In this document: positions 27,301-39,800 of the stretch, one piece after another
Numbering within the stretch: position 1 is the stretch's first letter
Layout: each line of letters starts with the position of its first letter
NCBI RefSeq assembly: GCF_008831285.2
Contig: NC_045140.1
Location: 3,081,528 to 3,141,527, forward strand
Origin: Nymphaea colorata
Taxonomy: Eukaryota; Streptophyta; Magnoliopsida; Nymphaeales; Nymphaeaceae
DNA: 60,000 bases
Direction: 5' to 3'
The notes under the pieces: model-generated
What the model saw: only the letters and a program-made list of their open reading frames with translations
Databases searched by the model: none
Told to the model about the DNA's origin: nothing
Position numbers and translations under genes: made by a program

Positions 27301-30300
27301 CCTTTTTCACTATTTTTTCAATTTATTTGATTTTCTCATAAATATCGCAAGATTTTCGAAAATCTCGTGATAACTGTAACACTGGTTTGAATGTGAATAT
27401 ACGATGCCACTAACCTTTAAAAAGAGAAAATCAAAAAAGACAGGAAAGAAAGGCCACAAAAAGCGAAAAAAATATTTTTCTAGTTTTTTCAAAAAGATAG
27501 GTTTTCCTAGTTTCTTTCATTTTGGCATTTTTCCCATTAATATCACGATATTTTTCAAAAAATATTGCGATAATTGTGCCTATGGTCATGGAATTCATAC
27601 TCATGATTCATATTGAACAAGTTTCTTATTGATGCTTAGAACTTTAAGTATAGTCACAAATAACATTTCGGAGTTTTAAACGGCGAGGTTTTTCCTGGGT
27701 ATAATACGGCGCGAGCTTGAAAAAAAACAGGAAAAATACGGTAAATTTTTAAAATTAAAAAAAAAACTAAAGATGGGGGAAAATAAAATAAGTGAGAAAC
27801 TAATAGCACAAACATCAAAAAAAAGTACATTTGCAAAAAATAAAAAATAGAAAATGAAAAAAAAAACTCTTTGGCACTAAAAGAACATGAAAAAATGACA
27901 AAAAAAAAAGTGTAAAAATGTGTTAAAACATGTTTTTTCGTTTTTAAAGTTTTTTTTTTTTGAAAAACGTGTTTTTTTAACAGAAATTTAATTTATCTCA
28001 TTTTTTTCAAAAAAAAAACATGTTTTTGTGACAAATTTGAACTAACAGATCATAGACGTGAAACTTATTATTGTTTTTTGTTAGTCTGTTCTGTTTATGG
28101 AGGACATGTTCCATCTTGATTTTCCATAAGAATGATAGTTTATTATTTTTTCCTAGTTCTTTCTATTTTTTTTCTTGTTTTTCTTTTTTTCATATTTTTT
28201 AATGAAAACACAAATTTACAATACTTTACATTGGTGCACTATACATTATTACGTTACATATCTAACTCTAAGTACTATATCCAAGTGCACTTTACATTAT
28301 TACATTATGCACTTTACAACATTGATTAGAAACGCTAAGCAAAAATTCTGCACAGGCATGTGCACACCTTCATCGCATGCAACAATCCAATACCAAGACA
28401 TGATATGTGCATGTGCTTGCGGCGGCTCACATCTGTAAATCTATACATACACCAGCATGTACACAAGGATATACAGGTATTGACACATAAACGGGCATGC
28501 ATAAATAAACATACACAAGTACAAGAGCAAGCATGCAGGTGTACATGCATTCAGATGTCTGCACACCATACGTGGACATTAATGTATAAAAATACAGGCC
28601 TAGACAAGCAAAGGCCTACAAATATACACAAGGAAAACCCATAAGCAACCAAATGTGAAAGTGGAATACATCGAAAACAGACATGAACATAAACGTAGAG
28701 GCCCACTATAACATCTATGCCAAAATGTTCATTATCTGGCATTTGACACAATTATATATAGTTGAGGAGGGGAATAGGATAAGAAGAGACATTTTATTTA
28801 CCAATCCGGAAGCATTTTGCAGAACCAAAATTTTCTCCCATGAAGACCCTGAATGTTCTAAATTTGTGGTTGTGTCATTCCATTTAGCCAGGTCATCACA
28901 TTTTTCAAGCTCCCAATTCAAACAAAGTGATGACGAATTAGCAAACGGCTTTCCAGAATCATGAATGCCTACAGCAGCTACCCTGACAGAACAGCTATTT
29001 GGCACGGATATTGGAGTAGCTTGAACATTCCCTGGACCACGAATAGTCTGAATTGCAGAATGTATCACACTTGGAGTGTTTGCTGAAAAAGAAAATTCCA
29101 ATAGCAAAGTTAACAACAAGGAAAATCAAAAAGTAAATGCTTAGAATGTCAAACAGTGTATTGTTTCCTTTTACCTGGTTCATTTGCAATGACAATAACA
29201 GAAGCAGGCAAAGCACATGCTAGTGACAATTCTGTGCGTGCTATTGCAGATACTGGATGATTGGCTCCCATTAAATTTCCACGTGAAAAGACCAGTTTCT
29301 ACAGTTATGCAAGAACTGTCAAAAAATGACACTAAGAAGAAAACACCCTTCCACAAAGGTTATAGGAGAGTCACAAGCATCATGGATACTCAAAACAGTA
29401 TCAAGAACCTGGAACCCAGACACCTCTACTTACATATGCTCCCAAGTCTTGGCAGTAGATATCATACAAAGTTCCTCCATTAATAGATGAATTTGATATA
29501 CGCACTCCAGCATTAAAAGTATTCATATCCTCTGGAACAATTTCTAATGATTCTATGAACTCAATATCATTGTCCCAGCGTTCTGGGCCACCAAGGAGCA
29601 CCATATCAATCCTTGTTCCAGGAACAAGATAAAGCTCACTCACACTCTTCAGAGAAGTGATTTGTGCACTGGAAAAACTAATTGGCACATCAACCCTGTA
29701 ACCACCAAATCGATTTCCATCTCCTGCTTGATATACAAGAAGTGAAGGATATGCAACTAAAATCTTGGCAGCCCTCAAAACTAGCTGCTCACTGGTGTTA
29801 AATAAGTGTTTGCTAGAAGCCAGATCTTTGAATATAACTGCATGTATTTCTGCTCGACCAGCACTGGAAGCATACAAGCACGCACATGCACAAGGACTCC
29901 TAGAAAATTCTGCACGTTCCAAGTCTGATAGACCAGGGCAATCCGCATTTCCAGTTTCATTGGTAATTTTAAAAGGCTCAGCATCACCAAAAACCTCCCA
30001 CCTTGTGGAAGAGCTAAAAGCATCACACCGGTGGTAGTAGCTACCTGAATAATCTCAGTTGTCAAAACTAAGAAAGAAAACCGTAAAAATACTTCCAAAG
30101 AAAGTGATGTTAATAGTGAACCATGTACCATCTTCTGCTTTCAATGTTGCAGCAGCAACAATATATCCTCCAACTTCTACCTCTACAGGAAAATTTTGGA
30201 TCATAACAATAGATGATGGAATGGAGACTACAATAACCACCTGAATTCAGAAACCAATGTCATATGAAAAGAATAAATAGAAGTAAAGGATCCAGTAAAG

Positions 30301-33300
30301 GATCGTTTCTAACACTTGCAGTTAGGAAGAAAAACTGATTAACAAAACAAACTAGAATCCAAAAGAAACTCTACCACAGCAGATGCATAAAAATTTATGT
30401 TGTTCAAATATGAATCCTAGTAAAAGCATCTCGGAAAGCTTTTCCCCATAATTATGAGAAAGAATATGAAGCAATTACAAAAATATAGAATATAGTACAG
30501 CGGAACAAAAGAAAAACAATCAGAGAAACCAATCCACGTAAAAGCTATCTACATGGGATTTGCCAAAAAAAGTGAGAGATCAAACTTTCCATAATTCATG
30601 CCACACAGTTCTAAATTAGGTGTCAATCACAACACATATAACTGAAGGCGCAGTGGAAGCAGCCTATGACGCAACAAAACGAAGTATAAATTCATAGATT
30701 AATAAATGTGAAGACAGAAACCTAGTGCCTGTATCACGAGGTGCAAGTGCAGACGCTGCTTAAAAAACTTGGGTAATAATGCTGCAGATACATGTCTGTC
30801 TGTGCACACACGCACACACACACACAGGAGTTGGGTGCATGCAGGACCTCTCCCTTCTCTCACCGAGGATCTGAATGGTTCTCTTTTGGATGATTTTTAC
30901 AAGTAAAAATGCACACATTTGGTTACTTTCCTGAATCCAGTATAAGCACATGAAAGTTGGATGCTGATTCAATCAGTATATTTTGGATCTAAACAAGATT
31001 CAGATCAAACAGGATCTAGTCTGTATGCAATCACCAGCTGCACCCATGTCACTCCATTTTGACAGCTGAAATACAGGATATGTTGGTGTTGTTTGAACAA
31101 GCAGCCGAATGACTAGCTGGCCATGATCTATTTCGCAAAAAGCAAACATTATTCTAAAGGTTTAGAAAACAATAGCTAAGAATATGTATAAGCATTCTTG
31201 CCCTAAGAATCATTACTTTTCATTAAAAAATGGTTCAGATGTCTATTTTTAGAGAATGAACTACATAAAATATTTTTCAGTAATTATATTTTAACCGACT
31301 ATACTCATAAATGGAATGGACAAAAATATTTGCTAGTTTTGCAGAAAAATTACCTACATACTGAGTGCTCATATTTGAATTGTCATCATAGAATTAGAAT
31401 AATAATTTACAGCAGCCATATTTCAATGTTATAACATTGAAAAAAAAGACTTAAGCTGGAAAGAAAAAGATGCATATCTACTTGATGTGCCTTCAAAAAA
31501 GCAAACAACATGGTGTACTTGGTAGAGAACACACTCAAGCAGCACTCAGTGAAAAACATGTTATTTTCTCGTTTCTCGTCAAATTTTGGTATGTTAGGAG
31601 CCATCGATTTTTGGAATACTTGTAGACCGTGGTTACTTATCATGAACACAAGATCTGTTTTCTTTCAGCACATTATTAACATTATATCTATGAGGTTGAC
31701 ACTGCAAATATTAGGAAACGATGAAGAGACGGATGGTGTTTTACTACCTTACTTTTACAAATGACAACAGCAGATACATATCATGAACATGTAAATGATA
31801 CAAAAGTTCCAAAAAAAAATAACACATGAACATTGTGTTCGAAAAGAAACCTCCAAAACTGGCCAATCTAAAAGCATTACATGCATTCCCACAATACACA
31901 CCACTGCCAGTTTCTTATTGATGTTTTTTTAGTAATAATGAAGTTTTACCCTCTTCCAAGGTATGCATCTGAAAATGGTTGGATAAAGTAACAACCTTTT
32001 GGGGTTCACTCTCCTAATATCCACAATTGTAGGGGGAAAAAAGAGGTTCACAGAAGAACTGATAAAGACCAATCACATAGTGCATTGCAACAAATATTTC
32101 AGCTCAATCAAGGATATGCTTTTTTGTCAAATGGCGGAAATTTTTGTATGTTGTATTAACTACCTCGTCATAGTTAAGCAGATCAAAGGAAGAGACAACT
32201 TTAATGACAGCACGGCCAGGACTTATAGCCCTAACAACCCCAGTAGATGACACAGATACCACACCAACATCAGAAGAGAACCAATGATAGTCTTTTGATG
32301 CCTGAGCACATCCTGCAGCAAGAAAATGGATCAGAATTCAGAAACAGAACCAAAATAAAACAAGTCACTCCATTTAAAGGGATTAGAGTGAAGAAATGCA
32401 ACCTCCTGACGCTGTTAGCTGAAAATCTTGATAAACATTAGGAACCCAGGGAAGACGGATAAGTTTTGTGGGGTGAATTGTTTCTTGCAAAATGATCTTC
32501 ACATGGTCACAGATTATAACTTCTTGTTCAACAGTTAGAACCTGCAAATGAAGACATAATAAACAAATCCATAATTGAAAGGAACAGGCCATTGCCACAT
32601 ATATAGATATCAGGATTTTAGCAGCAAAATTTTTCTTAGGTTTTTAACAGATTTCCTGAAGAAATTTTGTGAATTCAAAAAAATAAAAGATATATAAAAA
32701 ATAATAAAAAAGATTATGAAATTGTAATATTTTCACTAATTTCTTACAAAAAACGTTAATAAAGATTCAAAACAGGTATTACAAAGAAAAAAAAAAAGCT
32801 AAAAGACTGAATTTTTTTTTTCCAATCTTGTGAAAACACAATGTTTTTGTTTTGGCAATATTATCAAGATCCATAATAAATTCCTGCTTTTCCATTAAAC
32901 AATTTCTGGTGATATTATTGCAATATTTTGAAAATACCCATCAATATTAAAAAGGGAAAATAATAAGGGGGACCAGAAATGAATGGTCCATGATATCATA
33001 TAATTACAAGGTACAACAAATGGACCTCACCTTAGGCTTAACCAATTGCACATCATGAAAGGTAAGGGAAGCTGACAAGCTGGCCACACCCTTGGATAGT
33101 GCTTTGATCTGAGAAGAATTCCTCCAGCCATGCCTAACAGCAATGTCATCTGGAACATGGGAAATGTCCCAATGGGCAGATTTCTTGAACAGCAGATCCA
33201 AGTTTTCCTTCTGAAAAGGAGATGGAAACAATGTAAGGCTTTACCTTAGTATGAATGATATCTAACAATGAAACAAAACCAATATGTCAAACATGTATGT

Positions 33301-33776
33301 GAAATAGCATAAACATGTTATATGATAGAAAAGTTTAGAAAATACACAAGAACCTAACAAAATGATCTTTCAGAAAGCAAAGCAGATTATCTGTTTGTCA
33401 TTTGACATCAACAAAATGGACATGAAGCTTATACGTGCCAAATCCCATCCAGAAATAAAGCAGACATATATGTCATGCACCCTTGCACACATACACCATA
33501 GACAGCATGAGTCATGTAAGATCTGCTAAATCTTCACACTAGAAAGGAGTAGGATTTGATTATTTGGAAGTAGGATAAAATTGAATTTCTGCTTACCTAT
33601 AAGGCGTGAACTTAGAAAATGAAAATGTGCCTGACGAACTCCAAAATTGGTTAAGATAAGATTTTTGTAGAAACAGAAGACTTAACAAGCATGCATATGT
33701 ATATACATAGTACATCGCATAACAAACAGCATTGTTGGAAATAAAACAGAAAAAAATGGCTGGAGGGAATATTCAG

Positions 33777-33875
<99 letters not shown>

Positions 33876-36800
33876 TACATATATATATATATTTGTGTGT
33901 GTGTGTGTGTGTGTGTGTCCAAATCTCTTCAATCACTGCCTCCCCCTTTCAAATTATTTATTTGAGAGAAAGGGGGAAAAGAGAACAGAAGAAAGTGACG
34001 AGCGGGGGAGAGAGATATATCATGAGGGAGGAGGAAGCAGCGGAATAAGGAAAAGAAAGAAAGGGGCGAAGGCAGCGGCAGGAGCACGAAAGGAAGAAGA
34101 AAAAGAAGAAGCTGCAGTAGCAGTAGAAGCAGCAAAAAAGGGAGAGGGGGAGGAGTGAGATGTGAGAAAAAAAGGAGGAAAAAAAAAAGTGCTGCAGCCG
34201 AAGCAAGAAGAAGAAAGAGAAACAAAGGGAAGAGGAGGAGGAAAAAATAAAGAAAAGAAAGAGGAACACACTGCAGCAGCAGCGGGAGGAGAAGGAGAGA
34301 ATTAAGAAAAGGGGGAAAAAGAGGAAGGGGGAGAAACAGAAGAAGAGAGGGAAGAAGAAAAAAAAGGAGGAAGAAGGAACAACCTTTTCTGAAGAGTTAT
34401 GTTTCAAGATCCAATAGGTCAGGGCAACAAGTAGATCACAGAGCTAACATTCGACCTGGAAAGTGTGCTTTTGTTCTAGTGCCTTTTCTACCTTTTGAGC
34501 CTATCTTTGGGTTTTTATTTAATCTTATACAAAAGCCCTATTTTGTATAAAGGGTATCTGTACATATACTTTGTATATCATGGAAATGAACTGCCCAGGT
34601 TGCACTATGTGTTTTATGTGATTTGGTCAGTATCATCGAATCTGCCACATTACTAAAGTTTGGCAACCATTGTGCATTTTTCAAAAATTGAGTGAAAATT
34701 TGAGATGTGATCAATCATGCCCTCATGGCCTAGCTCTAGGACACTTGCCCCAATTGTGTGAAACTGTGATCTCATTTATTTATTGTCTCCATGACTTTAT
34801 TAGGGAAAAGTCAATCCTTCCGGATGGCTAAAACTTAAAAAACTGTCACTAGAAGAACCATAAATCGTTGTTAAAGCCACCATAAACCGTTGCCACACCA
34901 TAAACTGTTGTTGATGCCAATGTAGTGACTTTTTTTTATCAACAAATTTTAAAATCTTAGCCATCTGGCAACATCCGGCAAGATTGAATCATCCCTTTAT
35001 TGGATATGCTACTATAAAATTGCAAAAGTCAACAAGTGCTTTCCGCTTTTGAATAGAAACATCAAGCAATGTTAAAATTTGAGGTTGACCAAGCCACCAA
35101 GAAAACTTTGAGAGGTTGGAACCATCATTTAAAGAGATAAAATTGAAAGTGGATGAAAGTAAGAAGGACAAGCATCTAACCTCAGTAATATATAATGGTC
35201 TTGTGCCGGAATCCCTCGAGAAGACGTGCAAATAAATGACATACTGCTGGCCCACAACAAGATACCAACGCACAAATGAAGAGATAGGTTGTGTTCCATC
35301 AACTGGATCAAATGAAATAGTTACAGGTTGTATATATAAGACCATGTGGTCAGGCAAAACCACATGCATAGAGGACAGCTGCAGGTGACCGGCAACCCTC
35401 ATATCTTCAACGACTATATTTGTAACTCCTAGGTTCACAGCAGATGCTAATCCCATGGCAGAGTCAATCCAAGCAACTGAAGAATTTTCCACAGACCAAC
35501 GATGGTATGGAGATGGCAGAGTGACAGCTGCAACAGATGCAAAATGAGGGGAAAAAAAATCAACCAAGAGCAAGCCAGGCAAATACATATGAAAGTCTTA
35601 TCAAGAGTCGACCAAACATTGACTATACATCTGAACAAAAAACAAGCACCATTAATGTAGCAGAATTAGACGATGTTAGCCCAGATAAAAATTTCACTGG
35701 TATATATCTACCAGTATCCAACGTAGTATTCCATCAATCACCATAACTATGACCAAAATAAGTTTCTTGCTCCGGTGGAGAGATAATCTCAACTGCAAAG
35801 CTATACTAAAAGGGACATTAAATATGATTTTTCAAGTATTTACTGAAAATTTTCAATTTCCATAAAAGCTTCTCCTACACAAGGCATATCCTAAGACTGC
35901 AGATATCCAGTTGCATCACTTGTGATATCAAATAAGCTGTTCCTGAAAACTTAAAGAAATTTATGAGTACCTGCCCCGTTTTTTATCTTATTAAAAATTC
36001 CTGCCGCAGTTTTCAAATTCAATTGCCATGAGGATTAAGATAATACCTCTCACATAACTGCTCCAATGATGGTAACAGAAAGTATTAAGTATTAACTATG
36101 AAATTATCCTTTTTCCCCATGAATTAAAAGAGCCCCATCTAGAGACTCAATAAATGCATACTGAAATTTTTGTAAATTTCCACTTCTTCCTCTCCGTTAT
36201 TTTGCAAATTTAACTATCTGAATTTAGTAACCAACTTCAATTTTAATGAACCATCGGAAGTTATCTCTGAAAGAAATTTAGGCCAGTTAATATGAATTTC
36301 ACATAGATAAGCACAATGTTATCCGTATCGTACGATACGGACGCGTATCGTACGATACGTATCGTATAGGTCAAGAAAACCTATACGATACGCTGTTTAA
36401 AGACGATACGCGTCTGTATCGTACACGTATCGCACGATACGTGCGATACGGGGGCCGTATCGTACGATACGGGCGATACACCCCCGTATCGTACGATACG
36501 GGTTAAAACACAAAATTTTTTATTTTTCAAAGTTTAAACACTCCTCCCTCTCTCTCTTCTTGTATTTAAAGACTCCAAGAGACGTAGGAGGGAGAGATTT
36601 TGCACATTTTCATCAAAAATAACCAAGGATTCATCGATTTGGAAAATATTATCGTTAAATCATGAAAGATGATAAGTTGATAACTATATGTTTTGAACTT
36701 ATAAAATTGTGATGTAATATAAGTCCTAAAACTCAAAGTCCTAAGACTCTAAGTCTTAAGATTCTATAAAATTTTCAAGTTTAAAATTGTGATGGATGCT

Positions 36801-39800
36801 TATTATGTTATTTTGAATATCTAATTTCTAATTTTTGAATGCGTTGTTGACACACATGAATGTTCCTTATGTATGATGATCTTTTTTATATTTGAATATA
36901 TTTTTCTTGATTTCTGATTTTTTGTTTATTTTTTCAGATTTTTAATAATTTTTCTCTATTTTTTCTGATTTTTAAATATTTTTTAAAATTAAAAAATTAA
37001 TTTTACGATACGCTACGCTACGTTTACGATACGTTACGATACAGCGTATAGGTCAGCGCGACCGATACGCGATACGCTACGCCTTTTATAACATTGGATA
37101 AGCTATTTATTAGTGGATAGCAGTGGAACAATATCGAGAAGAAGATTTTCCAGTTTTCATGATAATTTAACTTTGCTAGTGTGAGAAAAAGGTATGTTCT
37201 CAAGATCTAATAAGAACCTCAGCTTGATGTAGTAACAGACTTCACGACTGATTTAAGCTTAGAATCCAAATTCAGCAGACCTCTCTGCTAAGCTAAGGCA
37301 TTAGTTTCAGGTCCATTTTTAATCAGACTTGGGCAACAACAAAATGCTAGAATGTGTTGCATGGCAGCATTACAATACTTGCTTAGCATGATGAATATTT
37401 CACTTATTTTTAATTTAATACAATTTTAATATTACCATACAGGAACTAAGAAAATTAATTAAAAAAGTAGACATAGCAAGCCAACACGAGCCACACATGA
37501 ATTCACAAGTTCTAATCATAAGAAAATTTCTTTGATGCCCATTGTTACAGAATAACAATTGCTTTTTGGACTCCGACGCTACATAAAGAATGCCTTCTTC
37601 AGAAATATTTACAACGGTTAGTGGATGGAAACCTTGAGCAATGTTATTGCGAAGAACTTTGAGATGATAATGCACATGTGCTCCAACAACAACAAAAATG
37701 GGAGATGGTGGCTCCACTGACATGGCTTCTGCAACAGTCAAAACAATGTTGTCTGCTATATGCTCAAATCCTGACTCCAGCATCTGAGCTGACACAGTAT
37801 CCTGACCAATTTCAATTCCCTTGACCACATAAAGGTCTGCAGCTAGACCCTGTAAGGAACAAAGGATAGAAAGGCCCTGTAGAGTGTTATGCTGAAAAAC
37901 TAAAAGAAAACCAATAATGTGCAGATATATACATACGTTGTCCTCCAGTTTTATTCGTGGGTCTTTATCCCCACAAAACCCACCACATTCACTCAGTGGT
38001 GTATTCTTCAAAGGAACATGCACAAGATGAGGGGATAGATGATCATCTCCAACTGATATTGGTGTCACTTGCCACATAAATTGCACGCCCACAAGGGATG
38101 AGAACACGTTTTCTGAAAACACATCATGTATGTATCAAAATAGCTTTATTAACACAAAAAAGGAGCCTGTGGAAGTGGTGACACAAGGAAGGAGAAAAAG
38201 GTTCCTAATGGTTCAGCTGAGGAGGCCCTAATGTTAAGAATCAAAAGCAACTATATTAAAATATCACAAGAAAAATGGACCAAATGGTGAAACACATGTT
38301 CTCTAAATAGGATATAACTATGGCCTTGTCCAATTCTTTTTGTCTTACTTTTCTCGCTGCACTAAAAGATCCTTGATGAAAAATCATTAATCAAATCCCA
38401 TTAGCACAGCTATAGATGGGGGCACAAATGTGCAATATAATAGTTTTGGAAACATGGGCACAGAAGTGGAAGGCCATACATATCCAACCATACAAACACA
38501 TGAACATGCATATGTGAACACGTGTACATAAGATTCTCACATTATGACACCTTTATGTGCCTGTCCAGGGTTGTCAAGCTTTGTTGGCATTCTCCGCTTT
38601 AGTTGGTCCAAAAACTGTGGACGGACTTTACATGTTCAGAAAATGGCGTTCAAAAAAGAAGACGAAAGTCACAAAACTAAAAGTGCTAAATTGGATCGTC
38701 TTTCTCTCACCCTCTCGCTATAAACATGCACACACACAAATATAGTGTGCACACGTGTGTGTGCCTATTCGTTGAACCATAGACACAAATAATATGACAT
38801 TTTCAAAATATCTCAATAAAAATGCCAAAGCAAGTGAGACAGAAAATTGGAAATTTATTTGAAAACATTGCCAAAACAAAATGTGACAAAATATCACAAA
38901 GGTTTCAAAGAAAGTACAAGTTAGACTTTTGTTTGGGTCTCTTTTAATATTTAGCGACCATTTTGAAATATTACCAATGATTTTTGTAAGAAAAATACTC
39001 AAAACTAATAATTCCATATTTTATCTATTACATTTTTGAATTTTTTATTTGATGAATTCTCAAGTTTTTCCCAAGAAAAATTTTCTGATTAATATCCGAG
39101 AAAAACCTTGTGAATAAAAACTCGAAAAAGGCATTTGTGACCATGTTTTGAACCATCTAGGGTAGTTGATACTTGATACTCACTCCCTGCCCCTCCTTGA
39201 ATAAGAGGGAGTAGGTACAGTTCTCTCTCTCTCTCTCTCTCTCTCCCTGTCCCTCTCTCTCTATCTATCTATATATATATATATGGGTGTGTCAATTCCA
39301 CATTTCCACTGGCAACTTCCATCTGGCTGTCTAGAGTCACAGATATCGTGATATTATCGCCAAAAATAAGAAAAATGAAAAAATTCCTGATATTTTGAAA
39401 AAATTGGGAAAAGTATTTATCACGTTATTATTGTGATTTTTTCACAACTTTTTATTTTTTTATTTTTTAGCATTGATATTATCATGGTTTTAAATATAAA
39501 CTTAAAATAAAATATTTTCCAAAGCAAAATTAAATTTCATGTTATTATGATGATCAAATCACTTTTATTATCATTAAAACATTCCTTTTATCACTGTTGT
39601 ATAGTTTTATTTGTGTTTTTCTGTTAGTTTCTCCTTTATTTCATTTATACCTAATTTTTTATTTTTTAAATTTTTCGAGTTTTCCCGACATTTTTTCGAA
39701 AAATACAACTTTGCCATTAAAAGCCCAAGAAAAATCTCGCAGTTAAAACCCCGAGAACGATATTTGTGGCAATGGTCTAATCCAGCTTCCAACTTTCGAG

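Larger units (their letters stand above)
17908..28801 (-). other. GP210 intron 12 (10.9 kb), transposon-loaded
   Basis: This is the largest intron of the gene, between the exon ending ...NASGL and the exon starting CLVRATV. It holds a nested pair of Copia elements (20376-27250). The 17908-20375 part is AT-rich with no recognised gene; the short ORFs at 19148-19506 and 20137-20319 are unrecognised. The 27251-28700 part is very AT-rich and has a CA/CATA-rich patch near 28350-28690. Confidence 0.85.

Noticed and set aside
33651-33965. Several ORFs over the long AT/GT tract
   Set aside because: They are Tyr-Ile and Cys-Val repeats translated from a microsatellite and have no gene structure. The same applies at 544-774 and 4256-4510.
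33963-34382. Lys/Glu-rich or Phe/Ser-rich proteins encoded by the purine block
   Set aside because: All frames on both strands are open because the DNA is low-complexity. There is no start, splice or domain support.
37415-37632. Open extension of GP210 exon 4 past 37633
   Set aside because: It reads openly for about 70 codons and looks protein-like. However, a CAAG/GTTTCC donor joined to exon 5 restores frame and the conserved order, so it is treated as intron read-through.
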